Shown here one piece after another: positions 32,788 to 41,842 of a DNA stretch of 64,000 nucleotides (its first letter is position 1; each line of letters starts with the position of its first letter). The position numbers and the translations under genes were made by a program. The stretch lies in assembly GCA_963704335.1 (NCBI GenBank), contig OY969889.1, positions 992,001-1,056,000 on the forward strand, in the 5' to 3' direction. Source of the stretch: PALSA-612 sp963704335 (GTDB taxonomy: Bacteria; Actinomycetota; Thermoleophilia; Gaiellales; Gaiellaceae). Below the pieces are notes generated by a model. The model saw nothing but the letters and a program-made list of their open reading frames with translations. It searched no databases and had not been told where the DNA came from.

Positions 32788-34782
32788 CTACGGGAACGGC
32801 TCCTCGTCTGTGGGAGTGGTCTCCGTGGTGTCCGTAGTGTCCGTTGTCCCCGTGTCGGTGGGGAACGTCTCGTCCGGCGGCTGCTCCACGAGGCGGCCCA
32901 CCGTCAGCGTGACGGTCGAGCTCGGGTCCGCATCGATGCCGCCGGCGGGACTCTGCGCGAGCACGATGCCGTCCTCCTCGAAGAGGTCGGTGTCCGCGAA
33001 CACCACGTCGACCCTGAAGCCCGCGCCGCGCAGCGTCGCTCGCGCGGTGCCGACATCGAAACCCTCGACGTCCGGCACCTGCACCTGCGCCGGGCCGCTC
33101 GACACCGTGAGCACGATCGTTGTCCCCGGCCGTTGCAGCGATCCTCCCGCCGGATCCTGCGCAATCACGGTGTTCTCGGGCCGCTCGGCGTTCTGGAAGA
33201 CCGGAGAGCCGGCCGTGAAGCCCGCGTCCTCGATGGCCGCGATCGCGGCGTCGAGATTTTCGCCCACCAGCGACGGCACCGCCACCTGCTTGATGCCGCG
33301 GGAGACGTTGACGAACACGGTCTCACCTTCCGCGAGCCTCGTGCCCGCGCCAGGCTTCTGCGCGGTGACCGTCCCAACCGGTTGCTCGGAGTAGACCTCG
33401 GAGACGCTCACCTCGAGGTTGGCCGCCGTCAGCATCGCTACGGCGTTGTCGCGCGACTCGCCGACGACGTCGGGCACGGTGGTCTTCGCCACACCGCTCG
33501 AGACGAAGATGGCGACGGTCGAATCCTTGTCCACCCGTGTTCCCGCTGCCGGATCCTGGTCGAAGACGCGACCCACGTCGACGTTCTCGTTCGGCCGCTT
33601 GCGCACCTGCGGGACGAGCCCGGCCTGTTTGATCTCCTGCACCGCCAGCTGCTGCTGTTTGCCCTCCACGAAGGGCACCGAGACGGGCGAAGCGCCGGAG
33701 ATCTGGTCGGCGATCCGGTCGTACACGTAGTACGCGGCGAACGCTGCTGCGACGAGCAGTAACGCCGCCAGGAGCCACGGCCAGATGGGCCGGCGCCGAA
33801 CGGCGCGGTCGTAGTCGTAGTAGCGGTCGGTCGACCGCCGATAGGTCGTCGGCGCCTCCGAGTCGCCGATGACGCCCGTGGCCGCGGCGGCGACTCCGGC
33901 GCCGGCGAGCACCGACGTAGCGGCCTCCTCGGTGGCCGGCGAGACGGACAATCCGGCCGCGAACCGTGCGAGGTCGGCGTCCATGTCCCGCGCGCTCTTG
34001 TATCGCTGCTCCGGGTCCTTTGCCATGGCCCGCAGGACGATCGCGTCGAGCTCGTGCGGGATGTCCGGGCGGCTCTTCGAGGGGGCCTCGGGAACCGCGG
34101 AGAGGTGCTGCATCGCCACCTCGAGCGGCGTTTCGCCCGCGAAGGGGACGCTGCCAGTCAACATCTCGTAGAGCACGATCCCGGTCGAATAGATGTCGGC
34201 CGGCGGACCGGCGGGCGCGCCGCGCGCCTGCTCCGGCGACAGGTACTGGGCGGTGCCGATGATCGAGCCGGCCTCCGTGACCTGGCTGGAGCCGGAGCGG
34301 GCGATCCCGAAGTCCATGACCTTGACGCGCCCGTCCGGCGCGACGATGACGTTGTGCGGCTTGATGTCGCGGTGGACGATGGCGTTGCGGTGCGCGAACT
34401 CGAGGGCGGCGAGGATCTGTCGTGCGTAGTCGACGGCGATCCGGATCGGCGTTGCGCCTCGGGAGACGAGTAGCTCCTTGAGCGTCTTGCCCTCGAGGTA
34501 TTCCATCGCGATGTAGTACGTCCCGTCGCTGTGACCTCGGTCGTAGACGGCCACGATGTTGGGATGCGAGAGCACGGCGGCGCTCTTCGCCTCTCGCCGG
34601 AAGCGCTCGACGAACTGCTCGTCCTGGGCATGGCGTTCGTCGAGCGTCTTGATAGCGACGCGACGACCGAGCTCCTGGTCCTCTGCGAGGTACACGGTCG
34701 CCATGCCCCCCGTGCCGAGCTTTCGCACGACGAGGTAGCGACTGTCGAAGACGTGGTCGGGTTGGATGTCGGAATTACCCAC
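32788..34782 (-). CDS. pknB: Ser/Thr protein kinase PknB with PASTA repeats
   Basis: The product has 664 residues from a GTG. The kinase domain (about 13-275) has GTGGMATVYLAED, the VAIK lysine, HRDIKPHN and the DFG triad, plus a TEAGSIIGTAQYLSPEQ activation loop. A transmembrane helix at about 336-355 is followed by four PASTA domains (SVPFVEG, TVPDVVGES, AVPSLVGEN, VQVPDVEGF) and a Thr-rich tail. It senses peptidoglycan or lipid II outside and phosphorylates division proteins. Gene order matches mycobacterial pknB loci, but no pknA is present. Confidence 0.96.
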   Translation of the reverse strand: MGNSDIQPDHVFDSRYLVVRKLGTGGMATVYLAEDQELGRRVAIKTLDERHAQDEQFVERFRREAKSAAVLSHPNIVAVYDRGHSDGTYYIAMEYLEGKTLKELLVSRGATPIRIAVDYARQILAALEFAHRNAIVHRDIKPHNVIVAPDGRVKVMDFGIARSGSSQVTEAGSIIGTAQYLSPEQARGAPAGPPADIYSTGIVLYEMLTGSVPFAGETPLEVAMQHLSAVPEAPSKSRPDIPHELDAIVLRAMAKDPEQRYKSARDMDADLARFAAGLSVSPATEEAATSVLAGAGVAAAATGVIGDSEAPTTYRRSTDRYYDYDRAVRRRPIWPWLLAALLLVAAAFAAYYVYDRIADQISGASPVSVPFVEGKQQQLAVQEIKQAGLVPQVRKRPNENVDVGRVFDQDPAAGTRVDKDSTVAIFVSSGVAKTTVPDVVGESRDNAVAMLTAANLEVSVSEVYSEQPVGTVTAQKPGAGTRLAEGETVFVNVSRGIKQVAVPSLVGENLDAAIAAIEDAGFTAGSPVFQNAERPENTVIAQDPAGGSLQRPGTTIVLTVSSGPAQVQVPDVEGFDVGTARATLRGAGFRVDVVFADTDLFEEDGIVLAQSPAGGIDADPSSTVTLTVGRLVEQPPDETFPTDTGTTDTTDTTETTPTDEEPFP

Positions 34783-34791
34783 GGCTACAGG

Positions 34792-36267
34792 TTAGGGAGA
34801 GCCCTTTCGGCTCAGAGCGGTTGTCATGATCTCGCGCGCGATCGGCGCCGCGGTGGACCCGCCGGTGCCTGTCTGGTTCTCGAGGGCGACGGATACGGCG
34901 ATCCGGGCGTCTTCAGCAGGCGCGAACGCCACGAACCACGTCGTGTTGCGGCCGGCCACGCCCGTCTCGGCTGTCCCCGTTTTCCCCGCCACTTCGACGC
35001 CCGAGATCTGCGCAGCCGTGCCGGTCCCGGCCGAGACCGCGGAGACCATCATGTCCGTCAACGCCTGGGAGGTCGAGGTCTTCATCACGCGCCCGACCTC
35101 TTTCGGCTCGCGCCGTACGACTACCTTCCCGCCCGGCGCGCGGATGAGCTGCACGAGATAGGGCTGCATGAGCACGCCGTCGTTGGCGATTGCCGATGCG
35201 ACCATCGCCATCTGCAACGGGGTGATGCCCAGGCGCTCCTGGCCGAACGCCAGCCGGCCCGGGTCGACCTGGAAGTCCTGCTTGGGGAAGAAGAGCTTCC
35301 CGCGCTGGTAGAGGCCGCTGGCCCGCTGCTCGTCGCTGGGCAGCTCGAGGCCGGGGTCGGCGTACATGCCGAACCGGCGCCCGAAGTCGAGAATGGCAAT
35401 TCCGCCCAGCCGCTTTCCGACCTCGCAGAACACCGAGTTGATCGAGTACTGCAGCGCCTGATGGAAATTCACACCGCCGAAGGGGCTGTCCGTGTCGTAG
35501 TTGTAGACCGGCTTGCCGTACTCGATGCAGTAGCCGGGGTCCGTGAAGCCCGTGTCCGGAGTCACCCTCCCGGTGTCGAGTGCCGCGGCGGCCGTCACGA
35601 GCTTGAACGTCGAGCCCGGCGCGTAGAGGCCGGCGGTGGCGCGGTTCAGAAGCCGCGCCGCCGGCGAGCACGCGGCCGGTCGGCGGAGGATCTGCCGGTA
35701 GTTCCGCTCCACCTGGTTGGCGTCGTAGCCGGGTGCTGTGGCCATGGCGAGCACGGCGCCCGTGGACGGGTCGAGAGCGACCGCGGCGCCGCAGTTGCCC
35801 GCCAGCGCCCGTTGCGCGGCGCGCTGGAGCTCGGGATCGATCGTCAGCGTCACCGAGTTGCCGACGATGGTCTTCCCCGCCAGCGCGTCGAGCTTCGTGC
35901 CTAGCACCGTGCGCAGGCTGCCGTTCGAGCCCGTGAGGTAGTCGTTCAGCGAGCGCTCGAGCCCCGCCCGCGAGCGCGCCTGCGTCGAGTAGCCGATGAT
36001 GTTGGACGCCAGATCTCCCTGCGGATAGCGGCGGAAGTAGAACGTCTGCCCGTCCACTTTTCTCTGCCGGTTCCCGGCCAGCAGCGTGCCGTCGGCGGCG
36101 CGAATGAGGCCTCGCTTGATCTTGAACTGGGCGACACTCTTGATGGCGTTGTCCTGCCTGGCCGAGAGATCCCCCGCGGCCCACGCCTGCCAGTACGTCG
36201 TGCCCACGACGAGAGCTCCGATCAGCACGAGCCCGACGAAGGCAACCCTGCGGATCTCGGCGTTCAT
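34792..36267 (-). CDS. pbpA: Penicillin-binding protein, class B transpeptidase PbpA
   Basis: The product has 491 residues. One N-terminal transmembrane helix precedes a dimerisation domain and a transpeptidase domain. The active-site motifs are complete: GSTFK (SxxK), SIN (SxN) in QYSINSVF, and KTGT in VAGKTGTAE. It cross-links peptidoglycan. The start overlaps the rodA/ftsW stop (ATGA), the usual SEDS-PBP pairing. Confidence 0.95.
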   Translation of the reverse strand: MNAEIRRVAFVGLVLIGALVVGTTYWQAWAAGDLSARQDNAIKSVAQFKIKRGLIRAADGTLLAGNRQRKVDGQTFYFRRYPQGDLASNIIGYSTQARSRAGLERSLNDYLTGSNGSLRTVLGTKLDALAGKTIVGNSVTLTIDPELQRAAQRALAGNCGAAVALDPSTGAVLAMATAPGYDANQVERNYRQILRRPAACSPAARLLNRATAGLYAPGSTFKLVTAAAALDTGRVTPDTGFTDPGYCIEYGKPVYNYDTDSPFGGVNFHQALQYSINSVFCEVGKRLGGIAILDFGRRFGMYADPGLELPSDEQRASGLYQRGKLFFPKQDFQVDPGRLAFGQERLGITPLQMAMVASAIANDGVLMQPYLVQLIRAPGGKVVVRREPKEVGRVMKTSTSQALTDMMVSAVSAGTGTAAQISGVEVAGKTGTAETGVAGRNTTWFVAFAPAEDARIAVSVALENQTGTGGSTAAPIAREIMTTALSRKGSP

Positions 36268-37526
36268 CGAGCGCGTGCCTCCGCGCGGTTCGAGACGAGC
36301 AGCAGGCCTGCCAGCATGACGAAGTTCGCGACCACGCTAGAGCCGCCGTAGCTGACGAAGGGAAGCGTGATGCCGGTCAGGGGGATCACCCGCAGCACGC
36401 CGCCGACGATGATGAACGCCTGCAGCGCCAGGCCGAACGTGAAGCCGACGGCGAGCAGCTTCGAGAAGCCGTCCTCGGCAAGGATCGCCGACCGGAAGCC
36501 GCGCAGGCAAAGCACCATGAAGACGAGCAGGAAGGCAGCGACTCCGACCAGCCCAAGCTCCTGCGCGAGGGCCGCGAAGATGAAGTCGGTGTCGAGGTAG
36601 GGGATGTAGGGATTGCCTTCCGGGCTCGTGAACGTTCCCCGGCCGAGCCCGGTACCGCCGAAGCCGCCGTTGCCGATCGAGTAGAGCGCCTGCACGGGCT
36701 GATAGCCCGCTCCGTGCGGATCGGCCCAGGGGTCGAGCCAGGTGTCGATGCGCTGGCCGACGCGACCGATCGACGTGTACGCCAGCGCAGCACCGCCCGC
36801 GAACAGCACGAGGCCTACGGCCACGAACAACGCGCGGCCCGTGGCCACGTAGAGCATGGCGAGGAAGATCCCGAAGTAGAGGAACGCGCTGCCGAGGTCG
36901 TTCGTCTCGACGATGATCAGCATGGCTGCGCCGAAGAACAGGAGCAGCGGCCCGAGATCCTTGAGCCGCGCCTGCGCGAGCACCTCACGCTTCTCCCGGA
37001 GGTACGCGGCCAGGAAGACTATGAGGAACACCTTCGCGAGCTCGCCGGGCTGGAAGCCGAGCGGCCCGATGTCGACCCACAGGCGGGCGCCGTTCACGGT
37101 GCGCCCGATTACGGGCAGTGCGGGCAGCATGAGCAGGATCACCGCCGCGACCGCGCAGACGTACTTGTAGCTCTCGACCCTGCGGTAATCGCGTCGGAAG
37201 GCGAGCAGCACCCCGGTCATGGCAATCACGCCGACGACGATCCACGCCGTCTGGCGCAGTGCGTCGGTGGGGTTGATGCGATAGATCTCGATCACGCCGA
37301 TGGCCGTCAGCAGCGCGACGAGCGGCAGGAGGTACGGGTCTGCGTGGGGCACGGTGAACCGCAGCACGAGATGTGCGGCGAGGTAGAGGCAGAGGAAGAA
37401 GATCCCGTACGTGAGCGAGGCGCCGTCGATCACGTCCTGGCGGGCGATGTAGACGCTCGCGAAGCCGAGGCACGTGATGACGGCGACGACGGTCAGGCTG
37501 AGGAGCTCGCGGTTGCGATAGCTCAT
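36264..37526 (-). CDS. rodA: SEDS glycosyltransferase RodA/FtsW
   Basis: The product has 420 residues with about 12 transmembrane helices. SEDS features include GARLWVDIGPLGFQPGELAK (core GFQPGELAK), the loop with WLDPWADPHGAGYQPVQALY, and TGITLPFVSYGGSSVVAN near the C-terminus. It polymerises glycan strands with the PBP encoded next. ATGA overlaps join it to pstP and pbpA. RodA rather than FtsW is inferred from the cluster order. Confidence 0.94.
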   Translation of the reverse strand: MSYRNRELLSLTVVAVITCLGFASVYIARQDVIDGASLTYGIFFLCLYLAAHLVLRFTVPHADPYLLPLVALLTAIGVIEIYRINPTDALRQTAWIVVGVIAMTGVLLAFRRDYRRVESYKYVCAVAAVILLMLPALPVIGRTVNGARLWVDIGPLGFQPGELAKVFLIVFLAAYLREKREVLAQARLKDLGPLLLFFGAAMLIIVETNDLGSAFLYFGIFLAMLYVATGRALFVAVGLVLFAGGAALAYTSIGRVGQRIDTWLDPWADPHGAGYQPVQALYSIGNGGFGGTGLGRGTFTSPEGNPYIPYLDTDFIFAALAQELGLVGVAAFLLVFMVLCLRGFRSAILAEDGFSKLLAVGFTFGLALQAFIIVGGVLRVIPLTGITLPFVSYGGSSVVANFVMLAGLLLVSNRAEARAR

Positions 37527-38653
37527 GGCACGACGTCTCTGGCGTAGGAGCCGACCTCGCGGATCGCGCCGTCGCGGGACTGGAGCTCATGGTCGAAGAG
37601 CTCCCGGCGCTCGGCCTGCGAGAGGTTGGCCGCGATCAGCGGGCTCTCGTAGACGATGCGGTAGAGCTTGACCCCGAAGCCGAGATCCCACGGGAGACCC
37701 TGGTAGACGGCGACCGCGCCGTTCTCCTCGACGCCGACGAAATGACTGCGGGAGAGTCCGAACACCGCGAGCGCGCCGACCACGAGCACCGCGATCCCGG
37801 TCGCGATGAGTGCCGGACCCACCCTCGTGCGCCGGCGCGCCGGAGCAGCCTCCTCGCGCGCGAACGGGCTGGGGATGCCGTGCAGCGTCTCCTCGTCGTC
37901 ACGCAGCGGTAGCTCACCGGTCTCCTCGACCGCCTTGGCGCTGCCGGCGACCTCGAAGAGCACAACGGTGATGTTGTCCTCGCCACCTGCGTCGTTCGCC
38001 CTCGCGACGAGCGCGCGGGCAGCCGCGTCGAGATCGTCACCGTGCTGCACGAGCAGCTCGAGGATGGCGTCGTCGTCGACCATCGTCGTCAGGCCGTCCG
38101 AGCAGAGCACGAACACGTCACCGGGCTGCGTGGGCACCGGCATCACATCGACCGCGACGTCGGGATCCGTCCCGAGCGCGCGAGTGATCACGGAGCGATG
38201 AGGGTGCTCGCCCGCCTCGTCGGGGGTCAGGCGGCCCGAGCGCACGAGCTCGGCAACCAGCGAGTGATCCTCGGTCACCTGCTCGAGGCCACCGTCCCGC
38301 AGGAGATAGGCGCGCGAGTCGCCGACGTGGCCGATCCAGACCTGGTCGTCCTCGACAAGTGCGGCCGTCATCGTCGTGCCCATGCCGGAGACTGACTGGT
38401 CGCCCGCCGCACGCTCGTAGACCGAGCGGTTGGCGGCCTCGATCAGCGCCACGACGCGATCGCCGCCCGTCAGGTCACTTGCCTCGCCGCGACCGACTGC
38501 TGCCGCAGCCAGGCGGGAGGCCAGCTCTCCGGCCTGCGCGCCGCCCATACCGTCGGCGATCGCGAACAGCGGCGGCTCGCAGACGAAGGCATCCTCGTTG
38601 TGGCGGCGGCGCCGGCCGGGGTCGGTCAGGCCCGTGGAGTGGAGGACGCTCAT
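37523..38653 (-). CDS. pstP: PP2C-family Ser/Thr phosphatase PstP
   Basis: The product has 376 residues. PP2C metal motifs are present: RRRHNEDAFV, IADGMGG, LCSDGLT and GGEDNITVVL. A transmembrane helix (about 276-297) follows a basic linker, and the final 75 residues lie outside the membrane. It reverses phosphorylation by PknB. Overlaps of 4 nt link it to fhaB and rodA. Confidence 0.95.
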   Translation of the reverse strand: MSVLHSTGLTDPGRRRRHNEDAFVCEPPLFAIADGMGGAQAGELASRLAAAAVGRGEASDLTGGDRVVALIEAANRSVYERAAGDQSVSGMGTTMTAALVEDDQVWIGHVGDSRAYLLRDGGLEQVTEDHSLVAELVRSGRLTPDEAGEHPHRSVITRALGTDPDVAVDVMPVPTQPGDVFVLCSDGLTTMVDDDAILELLVQHGDDLDAAARALVARANDAGGEDNITVVLFEVAGSAKAVEETGELPLRDDEETLHGIPSPFAREEAAPARRRTRVGPALIATGIAVLVVGALAVFGLSRSHFVGVEENGAVAVYQGLPWDLGFGVKLYRIVYESPLIAANLSQAERRELFDHELQSRDGAIREVGSYARDVVP

Positions 38654-39129
38654 CGCTCGAACCTGAGGTCTGTCTCGCCGACCCGGATCACGTCGCCGGG
38701 CGAGAGCTTGCGCGGCTGCTCGATGAGCACGCCGTTGACGGCCGTGCCGTTCGTAGAGCCGACGTCTTCCAGCCAGACGCCGTCCCGGCGGGACTCGACG
38801 CGGGCGTGCTGCGTCGATGCGAACTCGTCGTCGAGCGGGATGTCGTTCGCGTGGCCGCGGCCGACGGTGACGGCGGCAGAGTCGATCTCGTACGGGTCCC
38901 TCGGGCCCGAGTCGTCGGAGACGAACACGAGCCGGCCCGCTACCCGTCGCTCCGGCGGTGCCGTGCCCTTCCGCACCTGCTGCGGCGCGAGCACGAAGCT
39001 CTCCTGCGGCGTCCGCAGGTCGCGGCTCGCCGTCCGGACGATCCTCCAGAGGAAGAGGTACAGAAGCACGAGGAAACCGATCTTCAGCAGGAGGAGCGCC
39101 TCCTCCACCGCAATGGAGGCGCCGATCAC
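38650..39129 (-). CDS. fhaB: FHA-domain protein FhaB (FipA-like)
   Basis: The product has 159 residues. An N-terminal transmembrane helix (about 10-30) anchors a C-terminal FHA domain with the phosphothreonine-binding residues: GRGHANDIPLDDEFAS, QHARVE (His), and SxNGTAVNG in GSTNGTAVNG. It reads PknB-phosphorylated partners at the division site. It is coupled by ATGA to fhaA and pstP. Confidence 0.94.
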   Translation of the reverse strand: MIGASIAVEEALLLLKIGFLVLLYLFLWRIVRTASRDLRTPQESFVLAPQQVRKGTAPPERRVAGRLVFVSDDSGPRDPYEIDSAAVTVGRGHANDIPLDDEFASTQHARVESRRDGVWLEDVGSTNGTAVNGVLIEQPRKLSPGDVIRVGETDLRFER

Positions 39130-39887
39130 GGCAGCTCGCGCATGAAGACGAGCTCGGACTCCCCCAGAGTCACCGTGTCGCCGGGGTCGAGCTTTGCGCG
39201 CTCGACCCGCGCTCCGTTCACGTCCACGCCGTTCGTCGATCCGAGATCGACGATCCAGTACGACGTTCCCTCCTGCCGCAGTTCCGCATGGCGGCGTGAG
39301 ACGTTGGGATCGCCGAGCCGGACGTCGCAGCTCGCCGAACGTCCCAGCACGGTCACCGGCTTCGTGATCTCGTGCTTCGTCTGGCCCTCGAGCAACGTCA
39401 CGGTCTCCCGGGCCACCTCGCCCTCTGCCTCGGAGTCGTCCTGCCCTTCCGTCGGCCGGTAGACCATCGTCTGGGCCGGCTCCGAGTCGGGAACCGGCTC
39501 CGCGTCCTGCCGGGCGGAGCGCTGCTGGACCATGCGCGTGGCGATGCCGAACTCGCCGACGGCGAGGTCGTCGTCGGTCGTCATCAGAACGACGGGCGGC
39601 GAGAGCATGACGTAGCTCTCACGACGTGCATGCTCCGCGAGGTACTCCTGCAGCTCGAGCTTCAACGACGCCTCGTACGCCTCGAACTGGTCGCGGTCGG
39701 GCGTCGAGAGGTAGACGGTGTACTCGTTCGGCACGTAGACGCGGGATACCGAAATCGTGCGGTGGTCGTCCATCTCCTTCGTGAGCTTGCGCGCCAGCTC
39801 GACCGGCTGGACGCTCGACTTGAAGGCACGGCCGAACACGCCCTCGACGAGCGATTCGATCTTTTGCTCGATGGTCCGGAGAATCAC
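39126..39887 (-). CDS. fhaA: FHA-domain protein FhaA (DUF3662 plus FHA)
   Basis: The product has 253 residues. The N-terminal DUF3662 domain (about 1-120; IEQKIESLVEGVFGRAFKSS, core VEGVFGRAF) is followed by a short linker and a C-terminal FHA domain (TVLGRSASCDVRLGDPNVSRRHAEL and GSTNGVDVNG, cores GRSASCDV and SRRHAEL). In mycobacteria it binds phospho-MviN and controls peptidoglycan growth. It is the first gene of the division operon. Confidence 0.95.
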   Translation of the reverse strand: MILRTIEQKIESLVEGVFGRAFKSSVQPVELARKLTKEMDDHRTISVSRVYVPNEYTVYLSTPDRDQFEAYEASLKLELQEYLAEHARRESYVMLSPPVVLMTTDDDLAVGEFGIATRMVQQRSARQDAEPVPDSEPAQTMVYRPTEGQDDSEAEGEVARETVTLLEGQTKHEITKPVTVLGRSASCDVRLGDPNVSRRHAELRQEGTSYWIVDLGSTNGVDVNGARVERAKLDPGDTVTLGESELVFMRELP

Positions 39888-39901
39888 TGGAGTTCGCCGT
39901 C

Positions 39902-39924
39902 GTCCGTAGCGGAAGAATACGGAC
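39902..39924. promoter_or_regulatory. Inverted repeat upstream of the division operon
   Basis: GTCCGTA (39902-39908) and TACGGAC (39918-39924) form 7-bp arms 15 nt upstream of fhaA. The spacer includes TATTCT on the minus strand, a possible -10 box. The gap to the upstream kinase gene is only 48 nt. Confidence 0.4.
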
Positions 39925-39935
39925 GCGGGTGAGGT

Positions 39936-41597
39936 CTACCCGCCGCTGACCGGCCGTAGCGACCGCACCGTCGCCATCGTCTCCATCGTGCGGTGCTCTG
40001 GCTCGCGGCGGAGCCGGGCGCGGATGTATGGCTCTGCCACGAGCGCCAGGCAGATGAGCCACGCCGCGCCGACGACCGGGAACGGCGCGAGAGCAGGGGC
40101 TGCCAGCAGCTGGGCGGCGACGAAGAACGCCGCCAGCCCCGCTGCAGCCCACGGTCCACGTGCGCGGGCGAACGGGAGTGCGACGGCTACGAGCCCCAGC
40201 ACGACGGCCTGGACGATCGTGACTCGTTCCAGTGCCCGCACGACGGCTGCTCCGGCCTCCCCCGGACGGTCCGAGGCGGCAACACCGAGACGGTCGAGCA
40301 GACTCGCGCCTGCAACTGCAGCGGTGACGAGGACCGCCATGGCCACCTGTATGCCGCGCCGCACGGGGTTCGCGATGACGAGGCCTGCCACCGGGAGCGC
40401 AGCCACGAGCCCGATGGACGCGAGGAGCGGCCCGGACGTCATGAAGAGGCCGGCTTCGGCGTCCCGCCAGGAGAAGATCAACCAGGCGAGTGCGGCCGCC
40501 CCGTAGACGAGGGCAAGCCCCAGCGAGTAGTTCCCGAGCGGGAGCACCGGCACGGCGAGCGTGAAGGCCAGCCCCAGGCGGTGGTTGACCAGCGCGAGCA
40601 CTCCGGCGAGGGCGGCGAGCGCGAGCGGCCAGCCCGCAGGGAAGAACGGCAGCGCTGACGCGCTCCAGGCCGCGAAAAGCACAGCAGCACCGGCGGGAAC
40701 GATCTTGCGAGCTGCGACCGCCGGCGGCAGCGAGGGCCTGGGCGGACGCTTGCGGGCACGCCGCAGGTCCGGCGCGACCTTGCGGAGCCGGGCGGCGAGC
40801 ATGCGGGCGGACGGCCGCCGCTTCGGGTCTACGGCGAGGGCCCGGTCGACACATTCGACGATGGCCGGGTCGAGGTCCGGCCGCATGGAGGCGAGCGACG
40901 GTGCACCCTCCTCGATCCGACGGGCGGTGTCGAGCAGCGAGCCGCCCCAGAACGGGTGCCGGCCGGCGAGTGCTTCCCAGAGCAGGACGCCGACGGCCCA
41001 GACGTCGGCGGCGGGCCGGGCAGGCTCACCGCGTAGACGCTCGGGCGAGATGTAGGCGAGCGTGCCGGGAATGTCGCCTGCGGCCGTCAGCGCCTCGTCT
41101 TCGTGCATCACCGCGAGGCCGAAGTCGAAGAGCTTCACGCTCACGTCCTCGCTGTTCGCGAGCAGGACGTTTGCGGGCTTGACGTCGCGGTGCACGATGC
41201 CGTGTGCGTGCGCGTTCGCCAGGCCGTCGAGGATCTGCGCGCCTGTCTCGATCGCTGCCTGGTCGTCCAGGTCACTCTCGCGAATGGCCTCGCGCAGCGT
41301 TCGTCCGGGCACGTACTCGTAGACGATGTAGACGTGGCCGGGATCACGCGCGAGCGCATGCGCGCGCAGGCAACGCTCGTGCCGGAGCTTGGCAGCCGCG
41401 CTCGCTTCGCGCTCGGCGCGAGCTCCGGCGTTACCTTCGCGGGGGACGATCTTCAGCGCCACCTCGGTACCGCTCTCCGCCTCCACGGCGAGCCACACGG
41501 AGCCCGAGCTGCCCGAGCCAAGAGGTCGGATCGGCCGGTAGCGCCCGAGCACGAGCGATCCAGGTGCTACTGCTGCGGCCGTCCGCGCCATCGACAC
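39936..41597 (-). CDS. Ser/Thr protein kinase with polytopic membrane C-terminus
   Basis: The product has 553 residues (an ATG 6 nt in is an equal choice). The kinase domain (about 19-275) is complete: GSGSSGSVWLA glycine loop, VALK lysine, HRDVKPAN, DFG and a TAAGDIPGTLAYISPE loop. After a basic linker, about eight hydrophobic helices fill residues 300-530. There is no PASTA or other recognised sensor domain. It takes the place that pknA has in mycobacterial clusters, but its architecture differs, so I give no symbol. Confidence 0.9.
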   Translation of the reverse strand: MSMARTAAAVAPGSLVLGRYRPIRPLGSGSSGSVWLAVEAESGTEVALKIVPREGNAGARAEREASAAAKLRHERCLRAHALARDPGHVYIVYEYVPGRTLREAIRESDLDDQAAIETGAQILDGLANAHAHGIVHRDVKPANVLLANSEDVSVKLFDFGLAVMHEDEALTAAGDIPGTLAYISPERLRGEPARPAADVWAVGVLLWEALAGRHPFWGGSLLDTARRIEEGAPSLASMRPDLDPAIVECVDRALAVDPKRRPSARMLAARLRKVAPDLRRARKRPPRPSLPPAVAARKIVPAGAAVLFAAWSASALPFFPAGWPLALAALAGVLALVNHRLGLAFTLAVPVLPLGNYSLGLALVYGAAALAWLIFSWRDAEAGLFMTSGPLLASIGLVAALPVAGLVIANPVRRGIQVAMAVLVTAAVAGASLLDRLGVAASDRPGEAGAAVVRALERVTIVQAVVLGLVAVALPFARARGPWAAAGLAAFFVAAQLLAAPALAPFPVVGAAWLICLALVAEPYIRARLRREPEHRTMETMATVRSLRPVSGG

Positions 41598-41631
41598 CGT
41601 CCGCTTTGGCCATGCGGGCCGGAACTCCTCT

Positions 41632-41797
41632 AGGAGGGTCTGGCGGAACGGTGCTCGTCGCCGGGGCGCGCTGGAGGTTGTGATGCAAGGACGCAGGGAG
41701 CCCGCGTACTAACTAGTACGTGGGCTGACCGAGGATGCCGCAGCGCGGCCTCCAGCGTGATTCCGGCGGCACAGTCACTGTTTCGCCAGACCCTCCT
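41632..41797. repeat. 166-bp imperfect inverted repeat between divergent genes
   Basis: The outer arms AGGAGGGTCTGGCG (41632-41645) and CGCCAGACCCTCCT (41784-41797) are perfect. Inner pairs CGCTGGAGG (41669) / CCTCCAGCG (41749), and AGCCCGCGTACTA (41699) / TAGTACGTGGGCT (41714, one mismatch), share the same centre near 41713. The stretches between them also align weakly. The two arms run to within about 45 nt of the starts of the kinase gene and of the gene at 41843. Confidence 0.85.
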
Positions 41798-41842
41798 GGC
41801 ATGGTTATCGCCGGTCCATGGGTTACAGTGGCCCGTTGTCTC

